DNA of 64,000 nt from Selaginella tamariscina (GCA_003024785.1 PUQB01000236.1:1-64000), one strand, 5' to 3'; positions 38,080-49,915 are shown, counted from the first letter of the stretch. The notes: a model not told the origin generated them from the letters alone. Made by a program: numbers and translations.

Positions 38080-40790
38080 ATACATATGCAAATTTGTTTG
38101 TTGTTTGTCTTTATCTTCCCTACATCTCCAAATAACCTTTCAAACTTGTAACACTGCATCCGTCATGCATGCCTATAACATAGTAGTCATCAAGCACATG
38201 TGCTGCACCTAGTGCATGCTCCAAGGGTGACCAGGAGTTGTTACCTTTCATCCAAAGTAAATACCATAATTTTAGAAGCTCCTTTGTGTTGGCAAGATAT
38301 TCTTCAAACTAGCCTCTCCTCCTGCTCAAATTATAGAAAACTCTTGCAAGATTAGCCACCACCTGAATGATCCTAAGCTCATGATTATTGGCAAGGCCGG
38401 GTAGCACATACTCTACAAAATATTAGTTGTAGAATTAATGTTCTTATGCCTTCCAATTGCAAAGTTGTGTGAACTAATTCGAAGATGCAATTCCAGACTT
38501 CAACATTCAAGTTTGTGTTCAGTAATGGTCATTAGCGTTTGATTTGCTAGTTTAAGATTATTTGGAATGGACTCAAGCACCTTTTGGTTGGACTTCTCTG
38601 CCATGTTGAGTTCAAAGCTGTGCATTATGTCAAAAGCAGTATGATGAAGCAAGTCAAATCCATATAATTCCCAAAGTCAAAGTAACATACTTCTCCCTCA
38701 AACACATGTATCACACATATTTATCTTCGGCTTGCTTCAGTTTTGCTTCCTAGAACTATACTAAAAGCTTCCTCATAGCTTGACATAGTCTTTGTGGGTG
38801 CGAATATGTCATCCTCGAGACCTTGAATAGGTAGTGTTCTCCCATTTGGACAACTAATAGTGCATCTTTTGCAAAGTTGTTTTCAACATGTTACACATAA
38901 TAAAAACTTTGAGGACAAAGAAACAAAAATAGATAATATAGCCTCTTACCAAATGATAGTTTAAGTAGCTCACACTAAGCAACATGATCTTCAACTATAT
39001 AGTATATCATTGCCCTTTGATAAAATTCTTCTAGCAGGTCATGGCAACCATCAATATCAACAGAAGGTAGTGCATACTTCACAGAAACTTCTTGCATGAA
39101 CAACTCCTCAAACTCTTCATGAACTAACAATTTTGACTTAACCCATGGTTAAATAAACTATGGTGGTTTAAATTAATAAATTTCAAACCAATTTATATAA
39201 TAAATTTAATAATTTTAAATTAAATCAAATATATAAATTTAATCTTATATTCTTTAATTTTATGAATACCTTTTCAATTTATTCATTATATAAATTATTA
39301 ATATATATATTTTTTACTAAAAGTTAGGGTTTACTATTTATGATGGTCTAAGCCAAAAAAGTTAATTTATGCATAAGTGGCTCAAGAAAACTGTTTATAG
39401 CATCAATACTTTTTTTATTTGCTCTCTTAGGAATATCTTTCTTTAGAATGAATATAAAAGGCTGCTCAACTTTAAGATCCCCATGCAAACCACCATTTAA
39501 AACCACAGTTGTGATTGCATGGACACTCTGAATTTTGGTGTTGGTCACTTGGAAACCATCTGAGTGCAACATAAGAAGTAAGTTCCTTGGATCACTAGAA
39601 AAGTATGTATGTTTCAATGCAATTGTGGTGGCACAACTTGAACACTTGATCTTTATCACCTCCAACTCTTCATCTTTCTCAGTTCCATCAAAGTAAGCAT
39701 GTGGCTTGGGCCATTGTCTCAAGTACATATTGCAACTGCACCATCTGACATGCATGGGAATTTGTTTTCCTAGATCAAAAAAGTCTAATATTTGAGACCA
39801 ACGGTTGGCATGCTAGAACTCACGTATAGTTTCTATACTATATGCAATGTCCCTGCCCAACCTGGTTTGTCCATGGCCGCATATCGTTCTCACAAATAGT
39901 GTGAGTTTGGCTCCGAAGCCACAAGTGTCCAGCCAAAGGCATGTAGATAAAATTTAGTGCCCTCTTGCGAGGCCTCTAGCAAACATGGCATTTTTGTCCA
40001 TTGCAACTCTACCTTAGTTCATCCCAAATGTATGGGAATGCATATGGAGGTTGCTCTTCTAAGTTACCTTCATGATAGCAGACAGCATGTCTTTGCAACT
40101 CAGGAAAGTTGGTACTTCTGAAAGTTTTACTCTTAAATTGCTTCCATGTACTTGGGATTTTAACTTCATCCAGTGTTCCATCATAATCAAATCCAAGTTG
40201 TGTAATCAAGCTACAAAGTGACAACTTCTTTGCTTCACTATCATGGAAAAGCGCTTTCAAAATGTCATCCTTGCAACTTTGAGACACATTGTTTAGATGT
40301 AAGATATTCATGATCTCCAAAAACTTCAAATGGACTGCATCATATAACTTGAAGTTCCCATGACTTTTGTTCAGATTTGGCCTAGTCTGCTTCAACTCAA
40401 ACCCATGAACCACTTGCTCCTCTTCGAATGCCTTGCCACCTGCAAATTCTTCATCTTCATAAAACATTGGTCCATCATCAATTGGAGCTTCCTTGCCTTT
40501 GCTAGAACTTGCAGACCTTGCCCCAGTTCCATCCACCATGCTAACATGTCTCGAATAGCTACCAACAGTTGCGAAAGGCTTGCCATAACGAAAGTTGAGC
40601 AAATAAGCTCCACAATGGCATAAGTACACATTTGCTTCATTCACTGTGGTGCTTTCTATGCATGCCTCACCTTCAAATGCGACACTCTCTTTTGGTGTTC
40701 CCGATAAGTGGTGAATGCTATTAAACACCCTTCTGGCTTCTATCCACTAAGCATGCACCTTCCACAAGTGCATCTTACCCTTGGCCATGG
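38080..40790 (-). pseudogene. Degenerate transposon-type protein gene (tnp2-like pieces)
   Basis: Minus-strand pieces in order: MAKGKMHLWKVHA (40790), FNSIHHLSGTPKES to YAFPYIWDELR (40728-40009), MHVRWCSCNMYLRQWPKPHA and NLLLMLHSDGFQVTNTKIQS (39755-39540), KRANKKSIDAINSFLEPLM (about 39400), LFMQEVSVKYALPSVDIDGC (about 39090), and LPIQGLEDDIFAP (about 38830). The LLLMLHSDGFQ block followed by SVHAITTVVLN resembles tnp2-type transposases of CACTA elements. Stops and frame changes separate the pieces. It diverges from the plus-strand remnant starting at 41084. Confidence 0.45.
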
Positions 40791-41083
40791 CACCATCCCC
40801 AAATGAATAACATGAACCCTAATAGATCATCTATATCCAAAACCTTTTTCAAACTAGACTTATGTATCTATTACATCTACATATTGAAGGAACCACTTTG
40901 GAAGGACCAACACTTATGGGGTTTGAACCCTAAACCACGCCCATTGAGTAAACTATAGTTTGCACTTTGCACAAACTGCACAAGTCTTTATTGCCGTACA
41001 ATATAGTCAATTGCAGCCACTCATTTTAAACCAAGCTGCATTCATTTGCCTAGGGCTCAATCTTTTCATCCCTTACTTAATAA

Positions 41084-42692
41084 ATGATGTCGAAAACACG
41101 CAACCAAAGAACTAGGGTTGATCCATCGACGAAGAAAGGAGGCAAAAGGCAAGCACTGGAGGCACCAAGAGGAGCGTGGAGTTGAACCAAGTAAGTGCCA
41201 ATTGCATGAAGCTTGCTCCATGTTTGTAAGTTTCATGAGCTTTCCTTGTTGCAGGTGTTGTAGAGGCAACCCCTCTGGATGAGTGCTCCACCATTGAATA
41301 AGAAGAAGCTGTGGCCAGAACTTGAGCTTGATCAGCATGAGCGTCTCCTTCCCCTCCACCAAAGAAAAAAAGAAAGCAACACGGCCTAAACCTAAGTCAG
41401 TTAGGCAATTGTAGCAAGCGCTCTCCTTCCCCTCCATCACTAAAATAAAGAAGCCACGGCCAAAGCTAGATGATCAGCGTGAAGAAGAAGTAGCCGAGCA
41501 ACCTAAGCCACGGCCAAAGCTAGATGATCAGCGTGAAGAAGAAGTAGCCGAGCAACCTAACCCTGACCCAATCCATGTACATGAGCATCCGCAGCTTGAG
41601 GCACATCAACGGGAGCTAGAGAAGCAGCAGTCGCAGCCAGAGAAGGAGCTGTAGCTTGAGCTACAGCAAGAGTAGCCATGGAAGTAAGTTGAGGAGGCAC
41701 ATCTCTAGGAATCACAATTGCAACAGCCAGACAAGCCCAAGCAAGATTTTGTAGAGGTTCAGGTCAAGAAGCAGCTAGTATATCACTTACAACCCTTTAA
41801 TCATAGTGAGCACCCGTTACAACCTTAGCCCACCATTCTCATTGAGCAGTTGTTGCATCACACTGAGCAACCGGTGGTATGTAAAAGTGCTGAGCAGCCA
41901 CTTGAGTACAACGGGCAGCAAGCCATTCAACAAGAACATGAGGAGCCAAAAGAGTAACAAACCAACCAAGACAAGCCGGATGGACAACAGCCTAGTCAAG
42001 ACCTGCAATATGATAATCAGAATTCACAATTTAATGATGAGAAGTCGCAAGTTAATGATGAAGATAGTCAATGTGAAGAAGTTGACGAAGTAAGCACTGA
42101 TAACTCCACATCAATATCTACAATTTCTATTGAGAAGATCAAGAAGGCAAAAAGGAAGCAAACAACAACTCGTCTTGGGTTGAAATCAAAGCCAACACCT
42201 TATTCAAACAAAGACTCCTACAAAGCCCAAGGGTGCCAACATGAACTTCACCAAGTTGGAGGATGAAATACTGCACATGGATCCCAAAGAACTATCCAAC
42301 TTCCTATCCAAGATCCTACCAGCACATAGGGAGGTACTGACTTGATCTACAAGAATGACCTTATGTTTTTTATATGTCAAAGCAGAAGTGATGGGTTTGG
42401 CAAAGTCAATTGCAAAAAAGATTAAATGCCTGCCCATGTCATGTGCTCCATATGTTGCAGCAAGTCACTAGCAAAATCCTCCCCACTTGCGCCAATGACT
42501 CAAGACAAAGGTTCTGAAGTGCCACGAAGGCCTGCTATTGAAGGTGTTGTTGCTTTGCAACCAAATGAGGAGGTATCACAAGTTAAGCTCCAAGGCAAGT
42601 GCAAAATTGTGACAACTTTCAAGGACATTGTTCCACAGAAAGTCGAAGTGTTCCAACAAAAAGGCACTACACATTTCTTGTGTGGGCGGTAG
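41084..42692 (+). pseudogene. Degenerate element gene, Q/E-rich, divergent from the 40.8-kb remnant
   Basis: Starts MSKTRNQRTRVDPSTKKGGK (41087). A likely intron follows (donor about 41190, acceptor TTGTTGCAG about 41254). Then come K/P/E/Q-rich sequence with an 18-residue repeat (KPRPKLDDQREEEVAEQP, twice), GANMNFTKLEDEILHMDPKE (about 42235), LSKILPAHRE, and KLQGKCKIVTTFKDIVPQ (about 42590). In-frame TAG codons at several CAG-like positions break the frame. Family not recognised. Its position fits an accessory gene of the same element as 38080-40790. Confidence 0.4.
41453..41560 (+). repeat. 54-bp perfect tandem duplication
   Basis: Units 41453-41506 and 41507-41560 are identical by eye. 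The unit is 18 codons long, so it keeps frame (KPRPKLDDQREEEVAEQP). A diverged third relative lies near 41300-41340. Confidence 0.85.
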
Positions 42693-42766
42693 GGGCTCAA
42701 GGATGTGGGCTACTGTACCCAATGGGCACAGTTGTTGGAGATCAACTTATATTTTACCTATAGTAT

Positions 42767-42937
42767 AAATATTTATCATTTCACGTTACTTCAGTGGTAT
42801 AACTCTTGTTGTGTGAGTGTCTTCTTATATAAAATGTCATATTAATCGTTGATCTTGTTATTGCAGCCTCCTTATCTGACTGGCTTTTTTTGTGAGTTCT
42901 CTCAAGCTTAACGCTATAAAGGATGAAGTGACAGGTT
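42767..42937 (+). pseudogene. Duplicated intron and last exon of the 25.2-kb gene
   Basis: 42867-42937 matches the last exon at 26538-26609 (CCTCCTTATCTGACTGGC and onward), including the preceding CAG acceptor and about 100 bp of upstream intron (42767-42866 against 26440-26537). One extra T shifts the frame so that PPYLTGFF ends early. The upstream exons are absent here, so this is a stranded fragment carried with the second Crinkler copy. Confidence 0.75.
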
Positions 42938-43030
42938 GTATAATTCTCTATTTATCGTTTAAAAAATACAATAAATTAATTAAATAATACTTTTATTGCA
43001 CAGTTTAGTACTACATTCAAGTATATACAC
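42938..43030. repeat. Direct repeat flanking Crinkler copy B (left)
   Basis: Sequence with ACAGGTTGTATAATTCTC, AAATTAATTAAATAATACTT and TAGTACTACAT. Related copies are at 28815-28895 and 45195-45285, so copy B is bracketed by about 90-bp direct repeats. Confidence 0.55.
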
Positions 43031-43153
43031 CAAAGCAGGTTATATAGAACATAGAAGAGGGTATAAATTATTCATAGAGAATAGGAAATTATTAGAAAGT
43101 TTAAAAATCCAGTAAGGCCAATAATAACTTTGTAAGTTATAATAATTAGAGAT

Positions 43154-45070
43154 TTAATGGCAACTCCGCAGTCTGGGGCTCATGAGCAGGACAACAGTAA
43201 TAAACCTTCGCATCTGTGCAAGACCACTTCGGCATGCCCGTGGAGGAAGGCCATGTTCCACCACAGTACCACCACACTGCTGAACTTCCTTCTTCTCCAC
43301 CTTTGTAGGTTCCTGAAGGTTGAGCAGCTTATCAAATTCTGCGAGGCCTCGGTGGACATCCCCAAGCTTCTTGTACTCAACAGGATGGCTCTTAACTTGA
43401 GCCAAATCCACTCCTTCGTACTGCTCCGCTCCATATTGCGTATCAATAATATGTATCCTCCTCATTGTCCGCATGGCAAGCAGCAACGTAGCTGACCAAG
43501 TCCTCGGGAACTCCCTCATCCTTCACGTTCACCTTCTCGGGCATTATGTAAATGAATTGATGCTCTAAATCCCATTCCTCAGAGAGCCACCTTGGTAGAA
43601 CCTCCTGCCAAACCCTGTGTGATCTTTTTCCTGCTCTTGTTCTTCCATTTGGAGATTGTGATTTGCACAGCCTTGATTGTCAAGATGCCGGTCTCCACAT
43701 CTAGTTTGAGGTAGATGACATCCAAAGCCTTCTCGTTCAAGGCAACAGGTCCTGCCAACACGCCCTCACTGAGCTCGTCCTTCAGCAGCTTTCGAAGCAG
43801 AGCTGCTTCACAGCCATGCTCGTAAGTCATGTAGTGCATAAATGGTAACCCATCCCACAACTTCCCTTGATACCTCATCACAGCTATGACCAGGCCTTCC
43901 ACATTCCAGCCTGCTCGCGCAGGATTTCTGCCTCTGACAAGGCAGTCCATTCTAACAGCCCTTGCCCAATTCTGGACTGCATCATATTTGAGGCGCTCTG
44001 CAACTCCTTTTGTTGCTCCATGATACAGTACTCAGCTTGGTCCGCAAGTATGGGCTCAGAAGCTTGAATCTGTGGCCCTCCTTGTAGAAGCACGTCAAGT
44101 CCACCGGCTGCTTGAGATGAATACCTCGGACACCTGTAGTCACCATTTCTATGAGATGCAAGCTGCGCCTTGGTGGTCTGCAATCGAATCAGTTTCTCAA
44201 ACAGCTTGCTTGTATATGGCTTCTCAATATTCTGCCTGAAATGCCGGCCGTCCCCTTTCACTTGTTCGTAAGAGCGCAATAGCCCGGGCATCCCACCAGT
44301 TAGATAGTCAAGTGCTTCTAGCTTGTCATTCGGAAGGCTTGACTGTCCAATCCATGTTTGGAGCTCAGCATGCGTGTAAGGACCGTCCAAGTCGAATGTT
44401 AGAGGACACTTGTCACTGGCAGCAAATATCCTGCGCTCCCTGCTGATGGTTGACGAAATCTTAACGAGGATGTGGTGACACGACACTGCATTCCATAGAG
44501 CCGCCCGCTCGTTTGGAAAGTTTTCAAACTTATCCCAGTCGTCTACCACGAATAGCAAGGGATCCCTTGCGTGAGCTAAACACCACTTGCTAAGCTGCTC
44601 CATCTTGTCTAGACAAGCCAAACGTTGGTCACCGCGCGCTTGCCACCAGCAATGCGTGCCGCAACACTTGTACCGGAGCGGTGATGAAACGAGCGGCACA
44701 TATGTAAACCACTTTCTGCTTCATTCCCAAGAGCATATAGCCAACTATTGAGCTCACTGCAGTGCTCTTCCCAGAACCTTTGGCGCCCTGAATCTGCAAC
44801 TCAGCACCGCCTTGGAGAGCTACCATCACTCGAAACAAATCTTCAGCTCTGGACCTGCCTATGTACCTGAATTCCCTCGAAGAATCGGGCGCCGAAAAAC
44901 GCTGTAGGTTGTACAAGCGTCTGGAATTTGCTCGTATCCCACAAGAAATCTGCTCCTGGCATAACGCGATACACAGCCTCAAGATCCTTCAAGACATCCT
45001 TAGCTTGGTCAAGGACCACATGAATCCAACCCCCATCCACAGAATCGTGATTCACGCGCTGCCGCTTCAT
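43154..45070 (-). CDS. Crinkler/RHS-type P-loop NTPase with C-terminal nuclease-like domain, copy B
   Basis: Near-copy of 26770-28718. Begins MKRQRVNHDSVDGGW (45070), with EFRYIGRSRAEDLFRVM, Walker A GAKGSGKSTAV (about 44785), Walker B LLFVVDDWDKFENF (about 44550), NVEGLVIAVMRYQGKLWDG (about 43880), EKALDVIYLKLDVETGIL (about 43720) and TIKAVQITISKW. Differences from copy A include small indels (for example GCGCGCGG against GCGGCG near the first break). Frame breaks fall at about 44940, 44665, 43935, 43610 and 43470, not all at the same places as in copy A. This suggests independent errors or decay. Role unknown; in other eukaryotes such proteins act as effectors or selfish nucleases. Confidence 0.6.
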
Positions 45071-45194
45071 GCAGCCAAAAACTTCAACCCTAAAAAGAAG
45101 AATCTGTTGGAATATTCTTTCATTTAATATGTAATTTAATTATACTAATTATCATTAAGGTTAAATTACTAATTAAACTTTAATGAATATTTTA

Positions 45195-45285
45195 TTTTGT
45201 TCACTATGTTATATATAAAAAATACATTAAATTAATTAAATAATACTTTTATTATCATTTGAGCACAGTTGAGTACTACATGAAT
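45195..45285. repeat. Direct repeat flanking Crinkler copy B (right)
   Basis: TTATATATAAAAAATACATT, AAATTAATTAAATAATACTT and GAGTACTACATGAA match the left repeat at 42938-43030 in the same orientation, and the 28815-28895 sequence beside copy A. Confidence 0.55.
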
Positions 45286-45839
45286 CTGGGTGTAAAGAAG
45301 AGTGACCTGCTATAGTTTTATTCTGTTATTGGTGTTTATCACAAACACACGGGACACAATATACATAATTAGTACATTATATAAATTGTATTACATATTT
45401 TATGATTAATAAATAGGAACTTGATGTCTGTATGTGTATTTATAATGGTTTAATTTTTTGATTCGCTTTTAATTGTATGGATATTCTTAAAAATGCCCGT
45501 TTCAATAACACCAGAAAATGTAAACCCTTAGTTTTTGTCATTTTTAAGGTAAAAAAAACTCTAGAAAACAAGCCTTTGTTTTTGTAAAAAAGAGTTAACA
45601 TACTAGAGTCGAACATTGGCTTTTTTTTTACATAATTAATATACATTAAATATTATTTTGTTTTACCCTTGTTTATACAGTAATAATTTCTATTTGTTTT
45701 CTATATAATTTATTTTATTTAATTTTAATTGATTTATTGATTTTAATTGTACTTAATAAAAACTCTTTAACTTTCATTAATTAAATTAAAAATAATAAAC
45801 ATTATTGATTTCTGGTGATCTCTCTCTCAATCCCCTCTC

Positions 45840-46203
45840 TCTCTCTCACACACACCAGTCCACCTTTCGGAAGCGTTTCTTCATGCGTGAGGTTCTGCAT
45901 CAACCAGGCCTCTGCAAGAAAAGAAACTAATGTAAACAAGATTCACCAGTTATACTGTGTGTGTGTATAGCTAGATAGATTAATATTATTGCAGTAAGCA
46001 CAAGCCTATACGTATATTGTCAATCCTGATATATATGAATGCATACACATCTAGAATACATGTATGTATGCTATATAGGAATATATATAATAGGACTCGG
46101 CTGAAAACTGTTGTTCTTTTAAGCTACATGTCTTGTGTTCTTCTCCTCTGTGTGTGTGTGTGATAACTGACCAAAACATATTAGATAAAAGAAAGCCATT
46201 GTA

Positions 46204-46234
<31 letters not shown>

Positions 46235-46640
46235 CAGAGAGTTGCAGCTTTACCCATAAAGCTCGCAAGACAATGCCGGGAAGGCAATGTACTTAATGCC
46301 TTCTGATGTTGCCAGATTCAAAGCGGCCCTGTGAGTGAAACATCATCCAAACAATGAGCAAAATAAACAATCAAGTAAGGTATCAAGATGCATATATAGA
46401 CTTAGATGATAATTTGCTTATGTATAGACAGGAATTATAACTGTCTGAACTGTCCATACATACAGTGTGTGTGAAGAACAAAAAACTTACGACTGCATCT
46501 GTTTGTCCATCGATGAACCAGAGCCCTATATCCCCTTTCCAGATAACAGAGTGCTGGACTCGGACAGCTTGTACTTGACCACTCCAGTGAGTGGCTCCGG
46601 AGGCGGAGGTGGGGGAGGGGTCCACACTCACACACACACG
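45840..46640 (-). pseudogene. Macrodomain (ADP-ribose-binding) gene fragments
   Basis: Exon-like piece at 46600-46488 encodes a KGDIGLWFIDGQTDAVV block, and 46331-46250 encodes AALNLATSEGIKYIAFPALS then CELYG. These match the first strand and a later part of plant macrodomain (Appr-1-P processing) proteins. The middle, including the NAANE and GGG ligand loops, is missing. A further piece AWLMQNLTHEETLPKGG (about 45905-45855) is of unclear origin. The first piece needs one frameshift. The fragments follow directly after the truncated MECR exons on the same strand. Confidence 0.5.
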
Positions 46641-46678
46641 TGTGTGCTTACATCTGTTCGTATATGAAATACTCACCA

Positions 46679-48589
46679 CAATATTTTTGAAGTTTGGTGA
46701 ATCAAATTGACTGTCAAGCACGACTTGCGTTGCACCTAAATCCATTAGCTTTTTCTTAGCGTCTTCAATTCCTGGCCTGAAATCACGAATTATATAAGAA
46801 ACCACACAATATGCATTCATATGTATCAGCGTGTAATGTCACTTACAAGACGTGTGTATCTACTATGTACGTACGTACATAGGTTACAGCTATCTATATG
46901 TACGTGTATACGACTATGTGTACGTCGGTACACAAAATATACGTTATGTACCTCTCACGCACAATATTGATGGTCTGGAGACCTTTTGCGTGTGCAATTT
47001 GTATGACACATTGTCCAACCATACTCGTAGACCCGTTCTGAACAACCACATCCCCTGCAACAAACGCGCGCACACACACACACACATAAATACATATATT
47101 AGTTTTTAAACGTAAAACTTCAAAAATAACAATTAATAGAAGTTTTAGTAAGTTAATATTTAATTAATTACCAGCTTCTAACGAAGCAAAATCTTCGAGC
47201 ATTCTGAGTGCGGTGCAGGGTTGACAGAGATGGTAGCCAGGTATTCCATGGGCACATTATCAGGAACTTTACACCATACACTCTCCTCTTTTAGCACATG
47301 TGTGCTCCACGTTCCTGCACAGATACGTGTGTAACTTAAAAGCTAAGTTTTATAATGTTCAGTAACTTCGGTTATCTATGTATTTATTTAACTGGATTAA
47401 GATAAAGTATTTATATATAAATTATATACTTATTATACTAACCGATTCCGGAATATGTTGGAATGACCCAATCTCCTACTGACAAATGTTTAACATCCGA
47501 TCCAACAGAAACTACCTGTCCAACACCTTCACCACCGGCAACTGCAGGAGGTGTAGGTCGCATCGGATATACCCCTGAAAACAAGAAAAAGACAAAAAAA
47601 TTAAACTTATAAAACATGTAAAATTAATAAACCATTGATAATGTATGTATATCTACATGTGTCTGCCACATCTATATATATATATATAAACTTACAATCA
47701 ATATATATAAACGCAAATAAATCTCTCTCTCAAAATCCAGTCCAATTCTAACACATAAAATGTATGTACATGTACATACAATACATATAGATTATAATCA
47801 ATGCTAAACCATAGTAAAGTGTACAGCGTACAACATTATAACTTACATACACTATTGAGAACACTGTATGATACTGAAGTGGCTATGTTACGGGTACACA
47901 CACGTTCAACCTTCTATTCTGTTGATGTCTGATGGGTTGATAGGAGCTGCCAGCATCTTGACGCATACTTCCCCTTTCTCAAGAGGACGACCAGGAAGCT
48001 CCACTATTCTTTTTATATAAACATCCATTTGTATAAAAGAAACATGTATGTATATACATACATACACGATTTATACATATGTTGATGACCCTGTGGTTTA
48101 TGTTTATATAATATACATCTACACCACATTTTCATATAATTAATTGAATCTGTAACTTGTATATCTACAATACACACTTACTTGTGGACAACGATAAATG
48201 TGGTTGATCTTACCATCTTGTTGATTCTCTCTGTTCTACTGGGACGATCGAAATTGGGTCTTCTCCGGGGCCTGTCCATGGACCTCAGACCACAGCTTAT
48301 CCTTGTTGGCATTGCATAGAAATCTGTACACAGGCATGTCATGGATGGCCAAGGCCATGGAGATGATGCTCCTCTCATTTGTTGGTCCTGCTGTCCAGAT
48401 GGTGTGGAAACTGTCCGCTAAACAAGAGAGCTTCATTACGAGTGTAGTATTCGCTGGGATGATGATCGGTGCATATTCTTGGGGTAGTGTATAACCATGA
48501 ATCCACTCACCAGATTGAGTGGCCACCGTTGATATTGCACAGCGCCATACTTGGAGAGCTAAACCCATGCCGCCGGATCTGCGGAGCAC
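46679..48589 (-). CDS. Mitochondrial trans-2-enoyl-CoA/ACP reductase (MECR), 3'-truncated
   Basis: MECR reduces the enoyl-ACP double bond in mitochondrial fatty acid synthesis. Exon 1 (48589-48516) encodes a presequence-like [17 protein letters not shown] weak second exon near 48290 has [10 protein letters not shown]. Clear MDR-fold exons follow: [16 protein letters not shown] (about 47960), [19 protein letters not shown] (about 47550), [20 protein letters not shown] (about 47280), [19 protein letters not shown] (about 47040) and [20 protein letters not shown] (about 46770). The reading stops after SPNFKNIV (46679). The NADPH-domain end and C-terminal catalytic fold are absent, replaced by macrodomain fragments. 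One base is missing in the NPCTALR-type segment near 47215. Likely a pseudogene or chimera. Confidence 0.72.
48334..48483 (+). pseudogene. Antisense exon fragment of an OCT7/NiaP-type MFS transporter
   Basis: Plus strand encodes [20 protein letters not shown] then [18 protein letters not shown], a near match to the first transmembrane region of plant organic cation/nicotinate transporters (OCT7-like). It is bounded by a CAG acceptor (48331-48333) and a GT donor (48484), so it is a genomic exon, not a retrocopy. No other exon of that gene is nearby. It lies in intron 1 of the oppositely oriented MECR gene. Confidence 0.65.
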
Positions 48590-48608
48590 GCTCCCGCTTC
48601 ACAGAAAG

Positions 48609-48616
48609 AACCCTAA
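48609..48616. promoter_or_regulatory. Telo-box upstream of MECR
   Basis: AACCCTAA lies about 20 bp upstream of the MECR ATG on the minus strand, the same position type as beside FAN1 and AP-2 alpha. Confidence 0.4.
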
Positions 48617-49915
48617 AGCATATTCTAGGATCCCCTGTTTAGGTTAGCTTACGAAGTAGCGAAGAACAATAACTGTATAATGTATATATATACTAAGAGT
48701 TTCATAAATATTTATTTATATCTATTATAATTTAAATATGTGAGTCTATACATCTTAAGACATTATTTGTATATATGTGTGTAGAGAGGGACAAAGAGAG
48801 ATGAATTTATGCATGCACACATGCTTGTATATATATATACACACACGTGTTTACCTTCAACACATGCTAATGTCTATGCACATAGTCACAAATTTTCAAT
48901 TAAAAATTAAACCGTTAAACCACATTATAAAACTCAGAGACAAAAACCAACATGGGCACATCATATACACATCCACAGACACACACGCACATATATGGAA
49001 TTAAACATCATATACACACCATTTAAAACAGATTGCAGAATTTATAATGCACTCTCCTCTTTTGTCTCTATCTCTCCACACACACACCACATAAGTTAAA
49101 CATTATGTAATTCAAAATGAAATATCTTCTGTTTGAGCCATAATTATCGAGTTTGCATAGAGGATGTATGTGTGTGTATAGTATAAATATATAGGTGTGC
49201 ATTCTTGATATAATTCAAAACTAAATAAATTTTATTATGATATATTAAACTAAATAAATCTTTCTTTTTATCCTTATTTACAAAGTAGAAAATTATTCTT
49301 AATTAGTTACAGAGTATAACTTACTATCAAACTACATATGCTATGGTAAAATAAAAACATAATCTAAATAAAAAGTAACTAAAATATTTTTTCACTATAT
49401 TTTAATGAATTATAACATAATTTTATACATGTTACAAACCCAAAACCAACCTTTATTTTTGGACCTTTAATACTTCCCTTAGTATGTTAATTAAATTTTT
49501 TACTTTAGTATTATAAAATTAAGTATAGTTTTTTGCTTTGTTTATTTTACATTTTCCCGTGTAAGATATTGAGAGTATATATTATCATTTTTATGTTTAC
49601 ATATATATATATATACAAAATTCATTTTTATATAATTAATTTAGTTTTTGTTGGCTTCCATGTTATAAAACGTAAGGGCTGCTTTTATTCGTTGTTTATT
49701 ATCTAATTTAAAAGGTGTTGATGTTTTAACTTTGCAACCATTTTTAAATTTGAACAACGGATTAATTTCTTTAAAATACATTAATATTAACTTTGTTAAT
49801 ATTATTCATTATAATTAATTATAATGACTTTTAAGCATTTGACTTATGTATAGGATATAATGACATCGATTGAATATTTCTGATTATTAAACTTGTAAAT
49901 ATTGATTATGAAGTG

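Noticed and set aside
40917..40930. GGGTTTGAACCC as a tRNA T-arm
   Set aside because: No D-arm, anticodon arm or acceptor stem around it.
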